NCBI GenBank assembly: GCA_964480445.1
Contig: CAYZPB010000007.1
Coordinates: 1-26,881 of the forward strand
Length of the DNA: 26,881 bases
Source: CAYZPB01 sp964480445
Lineage (GTDB): Bacteria > Bacillota > Bacilli > Tepidibacillales > Tepidibacillaceae
Direction: 5' to 3'
The notes below the pieces were generated by a model. That model saw nothing but the letters and a program-made list of their open reading frames with translations, was not told the DNA's origin and searched no databases. Below, one piece after another: positions 1-7,282 of this stretch; within the stretch, counting starts at the first letter, position 1; each line of letters begins with the position of its first letter. The translations under genes were made by a program, and so were the position numbers.

Positions 1-1
1 A

Positions 2-238
2 AATTACTTTTGTGAGACAGAGGAACTAGTGGAGCTGCAGGAAAACAAGCAGATTGTTTTGCGTTATGCAGCCCCTAATCCTAATGGTTCACTTGATAAT
101 ATTGCAGCGCTGACTAACAATGCTGGTAATGTGCTAGGCATAATGCCACAGATTGACCGTGCATTAGATAAGCAGACTGGCACCGATGCTGGTGGACGTC
201 TGTTTGAGTCTATTCTTAAGTCCTGGAGGGATAAATGA
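2..238 (+). CDS. purQ: PurQ, glutaminase subunit of FGAM synthase (C-terminal part, cut by window edge)
   Basis: The reading frame is open from the window edge and encodes the last 78 residues of PurQ, the class I glutaminase that feeds ammonia to PurL in step 4 of purine synthesis. Recognisable family features are NYFC near the start, NPNGSLDNIA, the GNVLGIMP block and the terminal LFESILKSWR. In the family this last region normally reads MMPHPERA, where His and Glu complete the Cys-His-Glu triad. Here it reads IMPQIDRA, so His is Gln and Glu is Asp. The nucleophile Cys lies outside the window. The stop TGA overlaps the purL start (ATGA), implying coupled translation. The identity is secure; whether it still hydrolyses glutamine is doubtful. 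Confidence 0.93.
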   Translation, partial: NYFCETEELVELQENKQIVLRYAAPNPNGSLDNIAALTNNAGNVLGIMPQIDRALDKQTGTDAGGRLFESILKSWRDK

Positions 239-2472
239 TGAAGAAACAAGAACCTAATTCACAGGAGATTAGAGAAGAGAAAATTTATCAGGAGCTGGGA
301 CTTACTGATTACGAATATCAACTGGCAGTTAAGCTGATCGGTCGCGATCCTAACTACTTAGAAACTAGTCTATTTAGCGTAATGTGGTCAGAGCATTGTA
401 GCTACAAAACCTCGAAGAATCAACTGCGAAAATTCCCGACAGAAGGAAAGCATGTTCTGCAAGGACCTGGAGAGGGAGCCGGTGTCGTTGATATTGGCGA
501 TAATCAGGCGGTTGTTTTTAAAATTGAAAGCCATAACCATCCGTCCGCGGTTGAGCCCTATGAGGGAGCTGCAACGGGTGTTGGTGGAATTGTACGTGAT
601 ATTTTCTCGATGGGAGCTCGACCAATTGCGCTGCTGAATTCATTACGTTTTGGGCCACTTACTGACCCGCATGTGAAGCATCTATTAAAGTATGCAGTTA
701 AAGGCATCAGCGATTATGGCAATCGTCTGGGCATCCCAACTGTTGGCGGTGAGGTGGTTTTTGAGGATTCCTATCTTGGTAATCCGCTTGTCAATGCGAT
801 GTGTGTTGGTCTGGTAGACCATGACAAAATGCAAAAGGGTTTAGCTCGTGGCATTGGTAATTCGCTAATTTACGCTGGTGCACCAACTGGTAAAGATGGA
901 ATTCACGGTGCAACTTTTGCCTCCGTTGAATTAACCGAGGAGACTGAGTCACCAGATGTGCAGGCGGGAGATCCTTTTATGGGCAAAAGATTGCTTGAAG
1001 CAACTCTAGATCTGCTCCAGCTTGATTTAGTGGAAGGAATTCAAGATATGGGCGCAGCCGGCATAAGTAGTTCTAGCTCCGAGATGGCAAGCAAGGCGGG
1101 GACCGGAGTTGCTATCGATCTTTCGCTTGTGCCACAGCGTGATCCGGATATGTCGCCTTATGAAATCATGCTTAGTGAATCGCAAGAGCGTATGTTAATT
1201 GTCGCTAAAGCTGGCAAGGAAGCGGAGATTGATGCGGTTTTTGCTAAGTGGGATATTGAAACTGCGGTTATCGGTGAAGTTACCGCTGATCAGCGTTATC
1301 TGATTCTGGATGGGGGAGAAGTTGTCTGCGATATACCTGTTGCAGCGCTGGTGGATGAGGCGCCAGTCTATACGATGGAGAGTACAGAGCCGGATTATTA
1401 CCGTAAGAATCAAGAGCTGAGTTCAGCAGTAGAGAATTTCAAAGTGCAGGACTATGCTGAAACTTTGTTACAATTATTAAGGCAACCCAATATTGCGAGC
1501 AAAGAATGGATTTATCGCCAATACGACCACACGGCACGTTTTTCCACTGTCATTAGTCCTGGGGGCGACGCGGGCGTAGTTAAACTTCGTGGGACAGACA
1601 AAGCGCTGGCCATGACCACTGACGGTAATGGTCGCTACATTTATCTTGACCCTTATGTTGGCGGTGCGATTGCCGTTGCTGAGGCAGCACGAAATCTAGT
1701 CTGTACTGGCGCGACTCCGATTGCTTTAACAGACGGGATTAACTTTGGTAATCCAGAGAAACCAGAGATTTACTGGTCTTTAGAAAAGTCTGTTGATGGG
1801 ATTGTCGCAGCTTGCAATGAGCTTGAGCTGCCGGTTATTGGCGGCAATGTAAGCTTATATAATGAGTATGAAGGTGAGGCAATTTATCCCACACCGATTA
1901 TCGGAATGGTAGGATTGATTGAGAAGCCAGAATATATAACTGATGTTAGCTTTAAGGAGACAGGTGACAAAATTATTCTTTTAGGAACGACTTTTGCCGA
2001 ATTGACGGGAACAGAGTTCCAGAAGCTGGTGATAAACCGGATTGAAGGCAAACCACCGACGATTGATTTAGCTCTTGAACGAAGCTTACAAGCAACCGTT
2101 TTGGCGGTGATCGAACAGGGATTAGTAAGATCAGCACATGATTTGAGTGAGGGTGGACTTGCTGTTGCCCTAGTCGAGTCAGCAGTAGCTGGTGGCAAAG
2201 GTGCGAAGATTACGCTTACTAGCGATTTAACTGCAGAGGAAATACTGTTTAGCGAGTCACAGTCGCGCGTTCTTGTAACAGCAAAAGCCGCGGATCTCGA
2301 AGAAATCTGTCTTCTGGCTCAGAAAAAAGGAATTATGTGTGAGGAGATTGGTGAGGTTGTAGCAGAGAGTGTTACAATTAGTTACAATGGCGAGGAGTTA
2401 CTTGGTCTAGAACTTGCTAAAATTGAGAAAGCTTGGAGGGAAGCGATTCCATGTGCGATGAAAGAATGCTAG
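235..2472 (+). CDS. purL: PurL, phosphoribosylformylglycinamidine synthase subunit II
   Basis: This is the synthetase subunit that converts FGAR, ATP and ammonia to FGAM; in Firmicutes it works in a PurLQS complex in the cytosol. At 745 residues it has the usual length of the small PurL type. Visible motifs are WSEHCSYK (His54), GPGEGAGVVDIGDNQAVVFK near 77-96, ESHNHPSAVEPYEGAATG from residue 98, and GIQDMGAAGISSSSSEMA in the first half. A second related AIRS-type half contains SPGGDAGVVKLRG and the late SAHDLSEGGLAVAL. ATG at 235 overlaps the purQ stop; an adjacent ATG at 238 sits 7 nt from the SD GGAGGG (225-230) and may be the real start. The 3' end overlaps purF by 22 nt. Confidence 0.98.
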   Translation: MMKKQEPNSQEIREEKIYQELGLTDYEYQLAVKLIGRDPNYLETSLFSVMWSEHCSYKTSKNQLRKFPTEGKHVLQGPGEGAGVVDIGDNQAVVFKIESHNHPSAVEPYEGAATGVGGIVRDIFSMGARPIALLNSLRFGPLTDPHVKHLLKYAVKGISDYGNRLGIPTVGGEVVFEDSYLGNPLVNAMCVGLVDHDKMQKGLARGIGNSLIYAGAPTGKDGIHGATFASVELTEETESPDVQAGDPFMGKRLLEATLDLLQLDLVEGIQDMGAAGISSSSSEMASKAGTGVAIDLSLVPQRDPDMSPYEIMLSESQERMLIVAKAGKEAEIDAVFAKWDIETAVIGEVTADQRYLILDGGEVVCDIPVAALVDEAPVYTMESTEPDYYRKNQELSSAVENFKVQDYAETLLQLLRQPNIASKEWIYRQYDHTARFSTVISPGGDAGVVKLRGTDKALAMTTDGNGRYIYLDPYVGGAIAVAEAARNLVCTGATPIALTDGINFGNPEKPEIYWSLEKSVDGIVAACNELELPVIGGNVSLYNEYEGEAIYPTPIIGMVGLIEKPEYITDVSFKETGDKIILLGTTFAELTGTEFQKLVINRIEGKPPTIDLALERSLQATVLAVIEQGLVRSAHDLSEGGLAVALVESAVAGGKGAKITLTSDLTAEEILFSESQSRVLVTAKAADLEEICLLAQKKGIMCEEIGEVVAESVTISYNGEELLGLELAKIEKAWREAIPCAMKEC

Positions 2473-3875
2473 ATAAACCAAAACATGAATGTGGTGTCTT
2501 TGGTATTTATAATATAGAGGAAGCACCTCTGCTGATTTATTATGGATTACACGCTTTACAGCACCGTGGTCAAGAGAGTGCGGGGATTGTCACTACAGAT
2601 GGCGAACGCTTTACCACTAACCGTGATCGTGGACTTGTGACTGAGGCCTTTGGTAATGAGCAATTGAACAAACTTGTTGGGAACAGAGGAATTGGTCATG
2701 TTCGCTACACGATGAAGGACAAGCGAAGTGCGACCGGTACACAACCATTTTTCTTTAAATATCGCCAAGGCGAGATTGCCTTAGCAATTAACGGTGGACT
2801 AGTTAATGGCGCGCAGATTCGTGAGCGTTTAGTTGGAGAAGGTTCAATTTTTCAGACGACAAACGATATCGAAGTTATTGCACATTTAATCGCTAAATCA
2901 GAGCATGATCAGCTGGAGGATGCTGTTAAAGATGCCTTAAGTCAATTGATTGGCGCTTATGCCTTGGTTATTTTAAATAAAGAAAAGTTAATTGCTGCCT
3001 CTGATCCGAATGGGATTCGGCCGTTTGCTTTAGCGCGTTTAAACGGAGGTTATGTAGTTTCATCAGAGACCTGTGCTTTTGATGAGGTAGGAGCGGAATA
3101 TATTCGTGATTTGGATCCAGGCGAACTATTGGTTTTCTCACCCGGTGAGATGCATTCAGAATTTCTAGGTGAAGACGGACTTTATTACGAGGAATACGCT
3201 GATCGGACGAAGCGTGCATCCTGCGCCTTTGAGTATATTTATTTTGCCCGTCCAGATAGTGATATTTGTGGTATTAATCTACATCTAGCACGTAAGCGTC
3301 TAGGTAAGCGTTTAGCGCAGGAGAGTCCGGTTGTTGCCGATGTAGTAACTGGCGTTCCAGATTCATCGATTTCTGCGGCGATTGGTTATGCTGAGGAATC
3401 GAGAATTCCTTTTGAACTTGGACTAATCAAAAACCGCTATATTGGGAGAACCTTTATTCAACCAAGCCAAGCACTGCGTGAAAAAGGTGTAAGGATGAAA
3501 CTTAGCGCTGTTCGCAAGGTAGTTGAAGGCAAAAAAGTCGTAATGATTGATGATTCGATTGTCCGAGGAACGACAAGTCGAAGAATTGTACGGATTCTGC
3601 GTGAAGCTGGTGCAACCGAAGTACATGTTCGGATTAGTTCGCCAGCCGTTAAGGATATCTGCTACTATGGCATCGATATCTCCACACGTGAGGAGCTTGT
3701 TGCTGCTAATATGGATCTTGAAGAGATGCGCATTAATATGGATGCCGACTCATTAGAATTTATAAGTATTGAGGGCATGGTAGAAGCACTTAATAAGGAG
3801 CGCGCGGATGAGCCTAATAGCTATTGCTTGGCCTGTTTCGACTCGAAATATCCGACGAAGCTTCTGGATAGATAG
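2451..3875 (+). CDS. purF: PurF, amidophosphoribosyltransferase (4Fe-4S type)
   Basis: PurF catalyses the first committed step, PRPP plus glutamine to phosphoribosylamine. ATG 2451 lies 10 nt after SD GGAGGG (2435-2440), inside the purL end, and gives 474 residues with a 13-residue propeptide before the nucleophile Cys14 (HE/CGVFGIY). Cys258, Cys404, Cys459 and Cys462 match the four cluster ligands of the Bacillus enzyme. The PRPP loop is VVMIDDSIVRGTTSRRI (363-379). In the Ntn glutaminase domain HVRY, the oxyanion NG (114-115) and the Asp of TTNDIE remain, but the usual HVRY(S/A)T reads HVRYTM and AHNGNLVN reads AINGGLVN. An alternative upstream TTG at 2433 lacks SD support. The family is certain; glutamine use is slightly in question. 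Confidence 0.97.
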   Translation: MCDERMLDKPKHECGVFGIYNIEEAPLLIYYGLHALQHRGQESAGIVTTDGERFTTNRDRGLVTEAFGNEQLNKLVGNRGIGHVRYTMKDKRSATGTQPFFFKYRQGEIALAINGGLVNGAQIRERLVGEGSIFQTTNDIEVIAHLIAKSEHDQLEDAVKDALSQLIGAYALVILNKEKLIAASDPNGIRPFALARLNGGYVVSSETCAFDEVGAEYIRDLDPGELLVFSPGEMHSEFLGEDGLYYEEYADRTKRASCAFEYIYFARPDSDICGINLHLARKRLGKRLAQESPVVADVVTGVPDSSISAAIGYAEESRIPFELGLIKNRYIGRTFIQPSQALREKGVRMKLSAVRKVVEGKKVVMIDDSIVRGTTSRRIVRILREAGATEVHVRISSPAVKDICYYGIDISTREELVAANMDLEEMRINMDADSLEFISIEGMVEALNKERADEPNSYCLACFDSKYPTKLLDR

Positions 3876-3894
3876 AGAAAGAAGGTGATTTTTT

Positions 3895-4935
3895 ATGAGC
3901 GAAGCTAAGAAAACTGATGCTTACAAAGAGGCGGGCGTCGACATAGCTGCTGGAAATGAAGCTGTCGAAATGATGAAGCGCCATGTTGCAAGAACGATGA
4001 GACCTGGTGTCAAAACCGATTTGGGTGGTTTTGGTGGTCTTTTCGCTTTAACAGGTGATTACAAAAAACCAATTCTAGTTGCTGGAACAGATGGTGTTGG
4101 CACCAAATTGAAAATTGCCTTGGAGCTAGATAAGCACGATACAATTGGAATTGATCTTGTAGCGATGAGTGTAAACGACATTATAGTGCAAGGAGCGGAG
4201 CCACTCTTTTTTCTAGATTATATAGCGACTGGTAAGATTGTCTCTGAACAAATTGAGCAGATTGTCGCGGGGATTGCTGAGGGCTGTGTTCAGTCTAACT
4301 GTGCCTTAATTGGTGGCGAGACAGCTGAAATGGCGGGAATGTACCCTAATGGTGAGTATGATTTGGCTGGTTTTGCAGTAGGGATTGTTGAAGAGGAGAA
4401 GCTGGTAACAGGAGCAACGATTGAGTCGGGTGATGTTCTGATTGGTCTGGCTTCTAATGGGTTACATAGTAATGGCTATTCTTTAGTTCGTCATCTCTTA
4501 TTTACTAAGCACTCCTATCATATTAATGCTATTGTACCAAGCTTAGATAATACTCTTGGTGCTGAGTTGCTTAAACCGACGCGAATCTATGTTAAGCCGG
4601 TATTAGAATTACTTAAACAGTTTAATATCAAGGGCATGGCGCATATTACTGGCGGCGGTCTGATTGAGAATATTCCACGTATTTTACCAGATAATTTGCA
4701 GGCGACGCTAAAACTTAGTAGTTGGGAAGTTCCAAGCATCTTTAAGTTACTAGCTGAGCTGGGCGAGTTGGATGATTATAATTTGTATCGTACCTTTAAT
4801 ATGGGAATTGGTTACGTTTTAGTAGTTGCCAAGGAGGATGCCGCAGAAGTTGTTAAGCTGGCTGAAGAACTAGGTGAAAGTGCAGCGGTGATTGGTAAAA
4901 TAAAAAAAGGCAACAAGGGTGTAGTACTTAGTTAA
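3895..4935 (+). CDS. purM: PurM, phosphoribosylformylglycinamidine cyclo-ligase (AIR synthase)
   Basis: PurM closes the imidazole ring, converting FGAM and ATP to AIR. It has 346 residues, the Bacillus length. Family blocks are DAYKEAGVDIAAGNEAVEMM at the N-terminus, GTDGVGTKLKIA, DLVAMSVNDIIVQGAEPLFF, GGETAEMAGMYP, LASNGLHSNGYSLVR and HITGGGLIENIPRI. It starts 19 nt after purF behind an almost complete anti-SD match (AGAAAGAAGGTGAT), so it should be well translated. Its last codons (Val-Val-Leu-Ser-stop) are repeated in tandem downstream; see the repeat entry. Nothing in the protein suggests loss of function. Confidence 0.98.
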   Translation: MSEAKKTDAYKEAGVDIAAGNEAVEMMKRHVARTMRPGVKTDLGGFGGLFALTGDYKKPILVAGTDGVGTKLKIALELDKHDTIGIDLVAMSVNDIIVQGAEPLFFLDYIATGKIVSEQIEQIVAGIAEGCVQSNCALIGGETAEMAGMYPNGEYDLAGFAVGIVEEEKLVTGATIESGDVLIGLASNGLHSNGYSLVRHLLFTKHSYHINAIVPSLDNTLGAELLKPTRIYVKPVLELLKQFNIKGMAHITGGGLIENIPRILPDNLQATLKLSSWEVPSIFKLLAELGELDDYNLYRTFNMGIGYVLVVAKEDAAEVVKLAEELGESAAVIGKIKKGNKGVVLS

Positions 4936-4977
4936 GAAGAAGTAGTACTTAGTTAAGAAGGGGTAGTACTTAATTAA
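4921..4977 (+). repeat. 21-bp tandem repeat copying the purM stop region
   Basis: Units begin at 4921, 4942 and 4963. The first two are 21 bp and differ only in the last two bases; the third is a 15-bp partial copy with one change. Each unit keeps the purM frame and encodes Val-Val-Leu-Ser/Asn followed by TAA, so the array supplies two back-up in-frame stops. The first unit is the actual end of purM. The array ends just before the purN SD and fills the purM-purN gap. Replication slippage is the simplest origin; any regulatory role is unproven. Confidence 0.9.
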
Positions 4978-4995
4978 TTGGAGGCGAGGGTATCG

Positions 4996-5604
4996 ATGAA
5001 TAGGATTGCTGTTTTTGCTTCTGGCAATGGAAGTAATTTTCAAGCTCTGATAGATGCCTGGCAAAAGAATCTCTTAGTAGGTGATCTCCGTTTACTAGTC
5101 TGTGATCAGCCTGCTGCTAAAGTGATTCAACGTGCGAAACAGGTGCGGATTCCAGTTTTAGTTATAGAGCGCGAGGACTTTGTATCAAGAGAGCATTATG
5201 AGCAAGAAATTTTAAAACGCTTAAATGAACTGGAAATTGAGTACATTGTTTTAGCGGGTTACATGCGTCTGGTTGGTCCAACGCTACTACATGCTTTTCC
5301 CAATCGAATAATTAATCTGCATCCGTCATTATTGCCAGAATTTCCGGGGACACGTTCAATTGAGCGGGCCTTAGAGGCAGGGGTCGAGGAGACTGGTGTG
5401 ACGGTTCATTTTGTTGATGAGGGAATGGACACGGGACCAATTATTCTACAAGAAGTAGTGCCGATTGAGCTTTCCGACACACTGGAAACATTATCGAGCA
5501 AAATTCATGCGCTGGAGCACCAGCTGTTGGTAGATGCCGTTAACCAAGTAGTTGCTGGACAGGTTTACATCTGCGGGCAATCAGTGCTAAAAAAGGAGGA
5601 ATAA
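4996..5604 (+). CDS. purN: PurN, phosphoribosylglycinamide formyltransferase (10-formyl-THF dependent)
   Basis: PurN formylates GAR to FGAR with 10-formyltetrahydrofolate. From ATG 4996 it has 202 residues, normal for the family. The N-terminal ASGNGSNFQALID is the phosphate-binding loop. INLHPSLLPEFPG holds the catalytic Asn107 and His109, and VDEGMDTGPII holds Asp145. The frame stays open back to a TTG at 4978, but MNRIAVFASGNGSN is the expected family start and GGAGG/GAGG at 4980-4989 are placed to serve 4996. The gene follows the purM tandem repeat and is separated from purH by 2 nt. Confidence 0.97.
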   Translation: MNRIAVFASGNGSNFQALIDAWQKNLLVGDLRLLVCDQPAAKVIQRAKQVRIPVLVIEREDFVSREHYEQEILKRLNELEIEYIVLAGYMRLVGPTLLHAFPNRIINLHPSLLPEFPGTRSIERALEAGVEETGVTVHFVDEGMDTGPIILQEVVPIELSDTLETLSSKIHALEHQLLVDAVNQVVAGQVYICGQSVLKKEE

Positions 5605-5606
5605 CT

Positions 5607-7148
5607 GTGGCTGCAAAGAGAAGAGCAATACTAAGTGTATCTGATAAAAGTGGAGTTATTGAATTTGCGAAGGAGCTTATTGCTTTAGATTTCGAAATAA
5701 TATCAACTGGAGGCACGAAAAAGGCCTTAGAAGAGGCTGGTCTAGCTGTAATTTCAACCTTTGAGGTTACTGGCTTTCCGGAGATAATGGATGGACGTTT
5801 AAAAACTCTGCACCCAAATATTTTCGGAGCTTTATTGGGAGTTCGCGATAATCCTGAACACATGAAGCAACTGGCACAACAACATATTTCTTTAATTGAC
5901 ATTGTTGCTGTTAATTTATATCCTTTTAAGGAAACTATCTCTAAGCCTCATGTAGAGTGGTCAGAAGCAATTGAGAACATCGACATTGGTGGTCCATCAA
6001 TGTTACGGGCTGCTGCTAAAAATTATCAAGATGTTGCAGTAGTTACTGACCCTGAAGATTATGCTCTTATTGTGGAAGAGTTAAAGTCGTCAGGTGGTGT
6101 AAGTTTAAAAACGAAAAAAAGTCTAGCAGCAAAAGTCTTTAGACAGACAGCTGCTTATGATGCATATATTGCTGAGTATTTAACTAAAGAGGAAGGTATC
6201 GCTTATCCTGATCAGTTAACACTTACTTATGAGAAGGTACAGGATCTGCGTTACGGTGAGAACCCGCATCAGAGCGCAAGTTTTTATAAACAAGCTTTGG
6301 TTAAAGAAGGTCTGCCGCAAGCAGAACAGTTACATGGCAAGGAGTTATCATACAATAATATTCAAGATACAAACGCTGCTTGGCAGATGGCTAAAGAGTT
6401 TAAGGAACAACCGGTAGCTGTTGCTGTAAAGCATATGAATCCGTGTGGTATCGGCGTTGGTAAGAATCTATTGGAAGCCTTTACTAAGGCCTATGAGGCT
6501 GACCCAGTTTCGATTTTCGGTGGTATTATTGCAACTAATCAGATAGTTGATTTACCGACTGCAGAATTAATGAAGGAGATTTTTCTGGAAGTGATTATTG
6601 CGCCAGACTTTAGTGATGAGGCTTTTGCGCTACTAGCTGCTAAGAAAAATATCCGCTTATTAAGATTAAAAGATGAGCAAAAATATACAGGTCTTCCGCA
6701 ACTAGTCTCTGTTCTTGGCGGTTTGCTGCTACAAGATGAGGACGAGCGCGCACTAAATGACGAGGATTTAACTGTTGTAACCAAGCGACAGCCGACGGCG
6801 GAGGAATTAGAGCAACTTAAGTTTGCTTGGAAGGTTGTTAAGCATGTTAAGTCTAACGCAATTGTTTTGGCGCGTGATAATATGACCGTGGGGATTGGCG
6901 CGGGGCAGATGAATCGTGTTGGCTCAGCAGAGATTGCTATTGCACAGGCCAAAGAGAAGGCGGCGGGATCAGTTATGGCTTCTGATGCTTTCTTCCCGAT
7001 GAATGATACTGTACTGATAGCAGCTGAGGCGGGTATTACAGCAATTATCCAGACAGGCGGTTCAATCCGTGATGAAGAATCAATTATTGCTGCTGATGAA
7101 AATAATATTGCGATGGTTGTTACTGGTATTCGCCATTTTAAACACTAG
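5607..7148 (+). CDS. purH: PurH, bifunctional AICAR transformylase / IMP cyclohydrolase
   Basis: PurH performs the last two steps to IMP and is the usual length (513 residues). The start is GTG, 7 nt after SD AAGGAGG inside the purN end. The N-terminal MGS-like cyclohydrolase domain shows ISTGGT, GFPEIMDGRLKTLHPN and NLYPFKETI. The C-terminal transformylase domain shows QDLRYGENPHQSA, AVKHMNPCGIGVG, PVSIFGGIIA and SDAFFPMNDTVLIAAEAG. A small oddity is that the usual HPNIHGG after the KTL motif reads HPNIFGA; that His is well conserved, but the Lys-Thr pair is kept. The stop codon sits in the first unit of a 19-bp tandem repeat. Confidence 0.98.
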   Translation: MAAKRRAILSVSDKSGVIEFAKELIALDFEIISTGGTKKALEEAGLAVISTFEVTGFPEIMDGRLKTLHPNIFGALLGVRDNPEHMKQLAQQHISLIDIVAVNLYPFKETISKPHVEWSEAIENIDIGGPSMLRAAAKNYQDVAVVTDPEDYALIVEELKSSGGVSLKTKKSLAAKVFRQTAAYDAYIAEYLTKEEGIAYPDQLTLTYEKVQDLRYGENPHQSASFYKQALVKEGLPQAEQLHGKELSYNNIQDTNAAWQMAKEFKEQPVAVAVKHMNPCGIGVGKNLLEAFTKAYEADPVSIFGGIIATNQIVDLPTAELMKEIFLEVIIAPDFSDEAFALLAAKKNIRLLRLKDEQKYTGLPQLVSVLGGLLLQDEDERALNDEDLTVVTKRQPTAEELEQLKFAWKVVKHVKSNAIVLARDNMTVGIGAGQMNRVGSAEIAIAQAKEKAAGSVMASDAFFPMNDTVLIAAEAGITAIIQTGGSIRDEESIIAADENNIAMVVTGIRHFKH

Positions 7149-7197
7149 AATACTTTTGTAACACTAGAATACTTTTGTAACACTTGAATACTTTAAA
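7141..7197 (+). repeat. 19-bp tandem repeat overlapping the purH stop codon
   Basis: Two identical 19-bp units (7141-7159 and 7160-7178, AACACTAGAATACTTTTGT) are followed by a diverged third (7179-7197). The first unit contains the last His codon and TAG of purH; the second repeats CACTAG. The period is not a multiple of three, so the extra stop is out of frame. The rest of the 134-bp purH-purD gap (7198-7282) is AT-rich. I see no convincing promoter or terminator there, only the purD SD (GAGGGG) near its end and an eight-codon ORF at 7242-7268 without an SD. Confidence 0.9.
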
Positions 7198-7282
7198 AAT
7201 CAAGATAAACGATTTAAAATAATAATTTACTTTCTGTAACTATGAAAAAGAAAGATTATGGAGACTGAGGGGAAGCGGACGA

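Noticed and set aside
1884..2198. 104-codon minus-strand frame inside purL
   Set aside because: Pro/Ser/Thr-rich translation with no domain; explained by the purL frame opposite.
5540..5902. 120-codon minus-strand frame across the purN-purH junction
   Set aside because: No family features and antisense to two well-conserved coding ends.
6539..6952. 137-codon open frame on the minus strand inside purH
   Set aside because: Ser/Ala-rich composition, no SD, no recognisable domain, and it lies wholly within a conserved gene; it is a shadow of codon use.
7198..7282. Promoter or terminator in the purH-purD gap
   Set aside because: AT-rich, but no -35/-10 pair with acceptable spacing and no stem with a T-run; the eight-codon ORF at 7242 lacks an SD.
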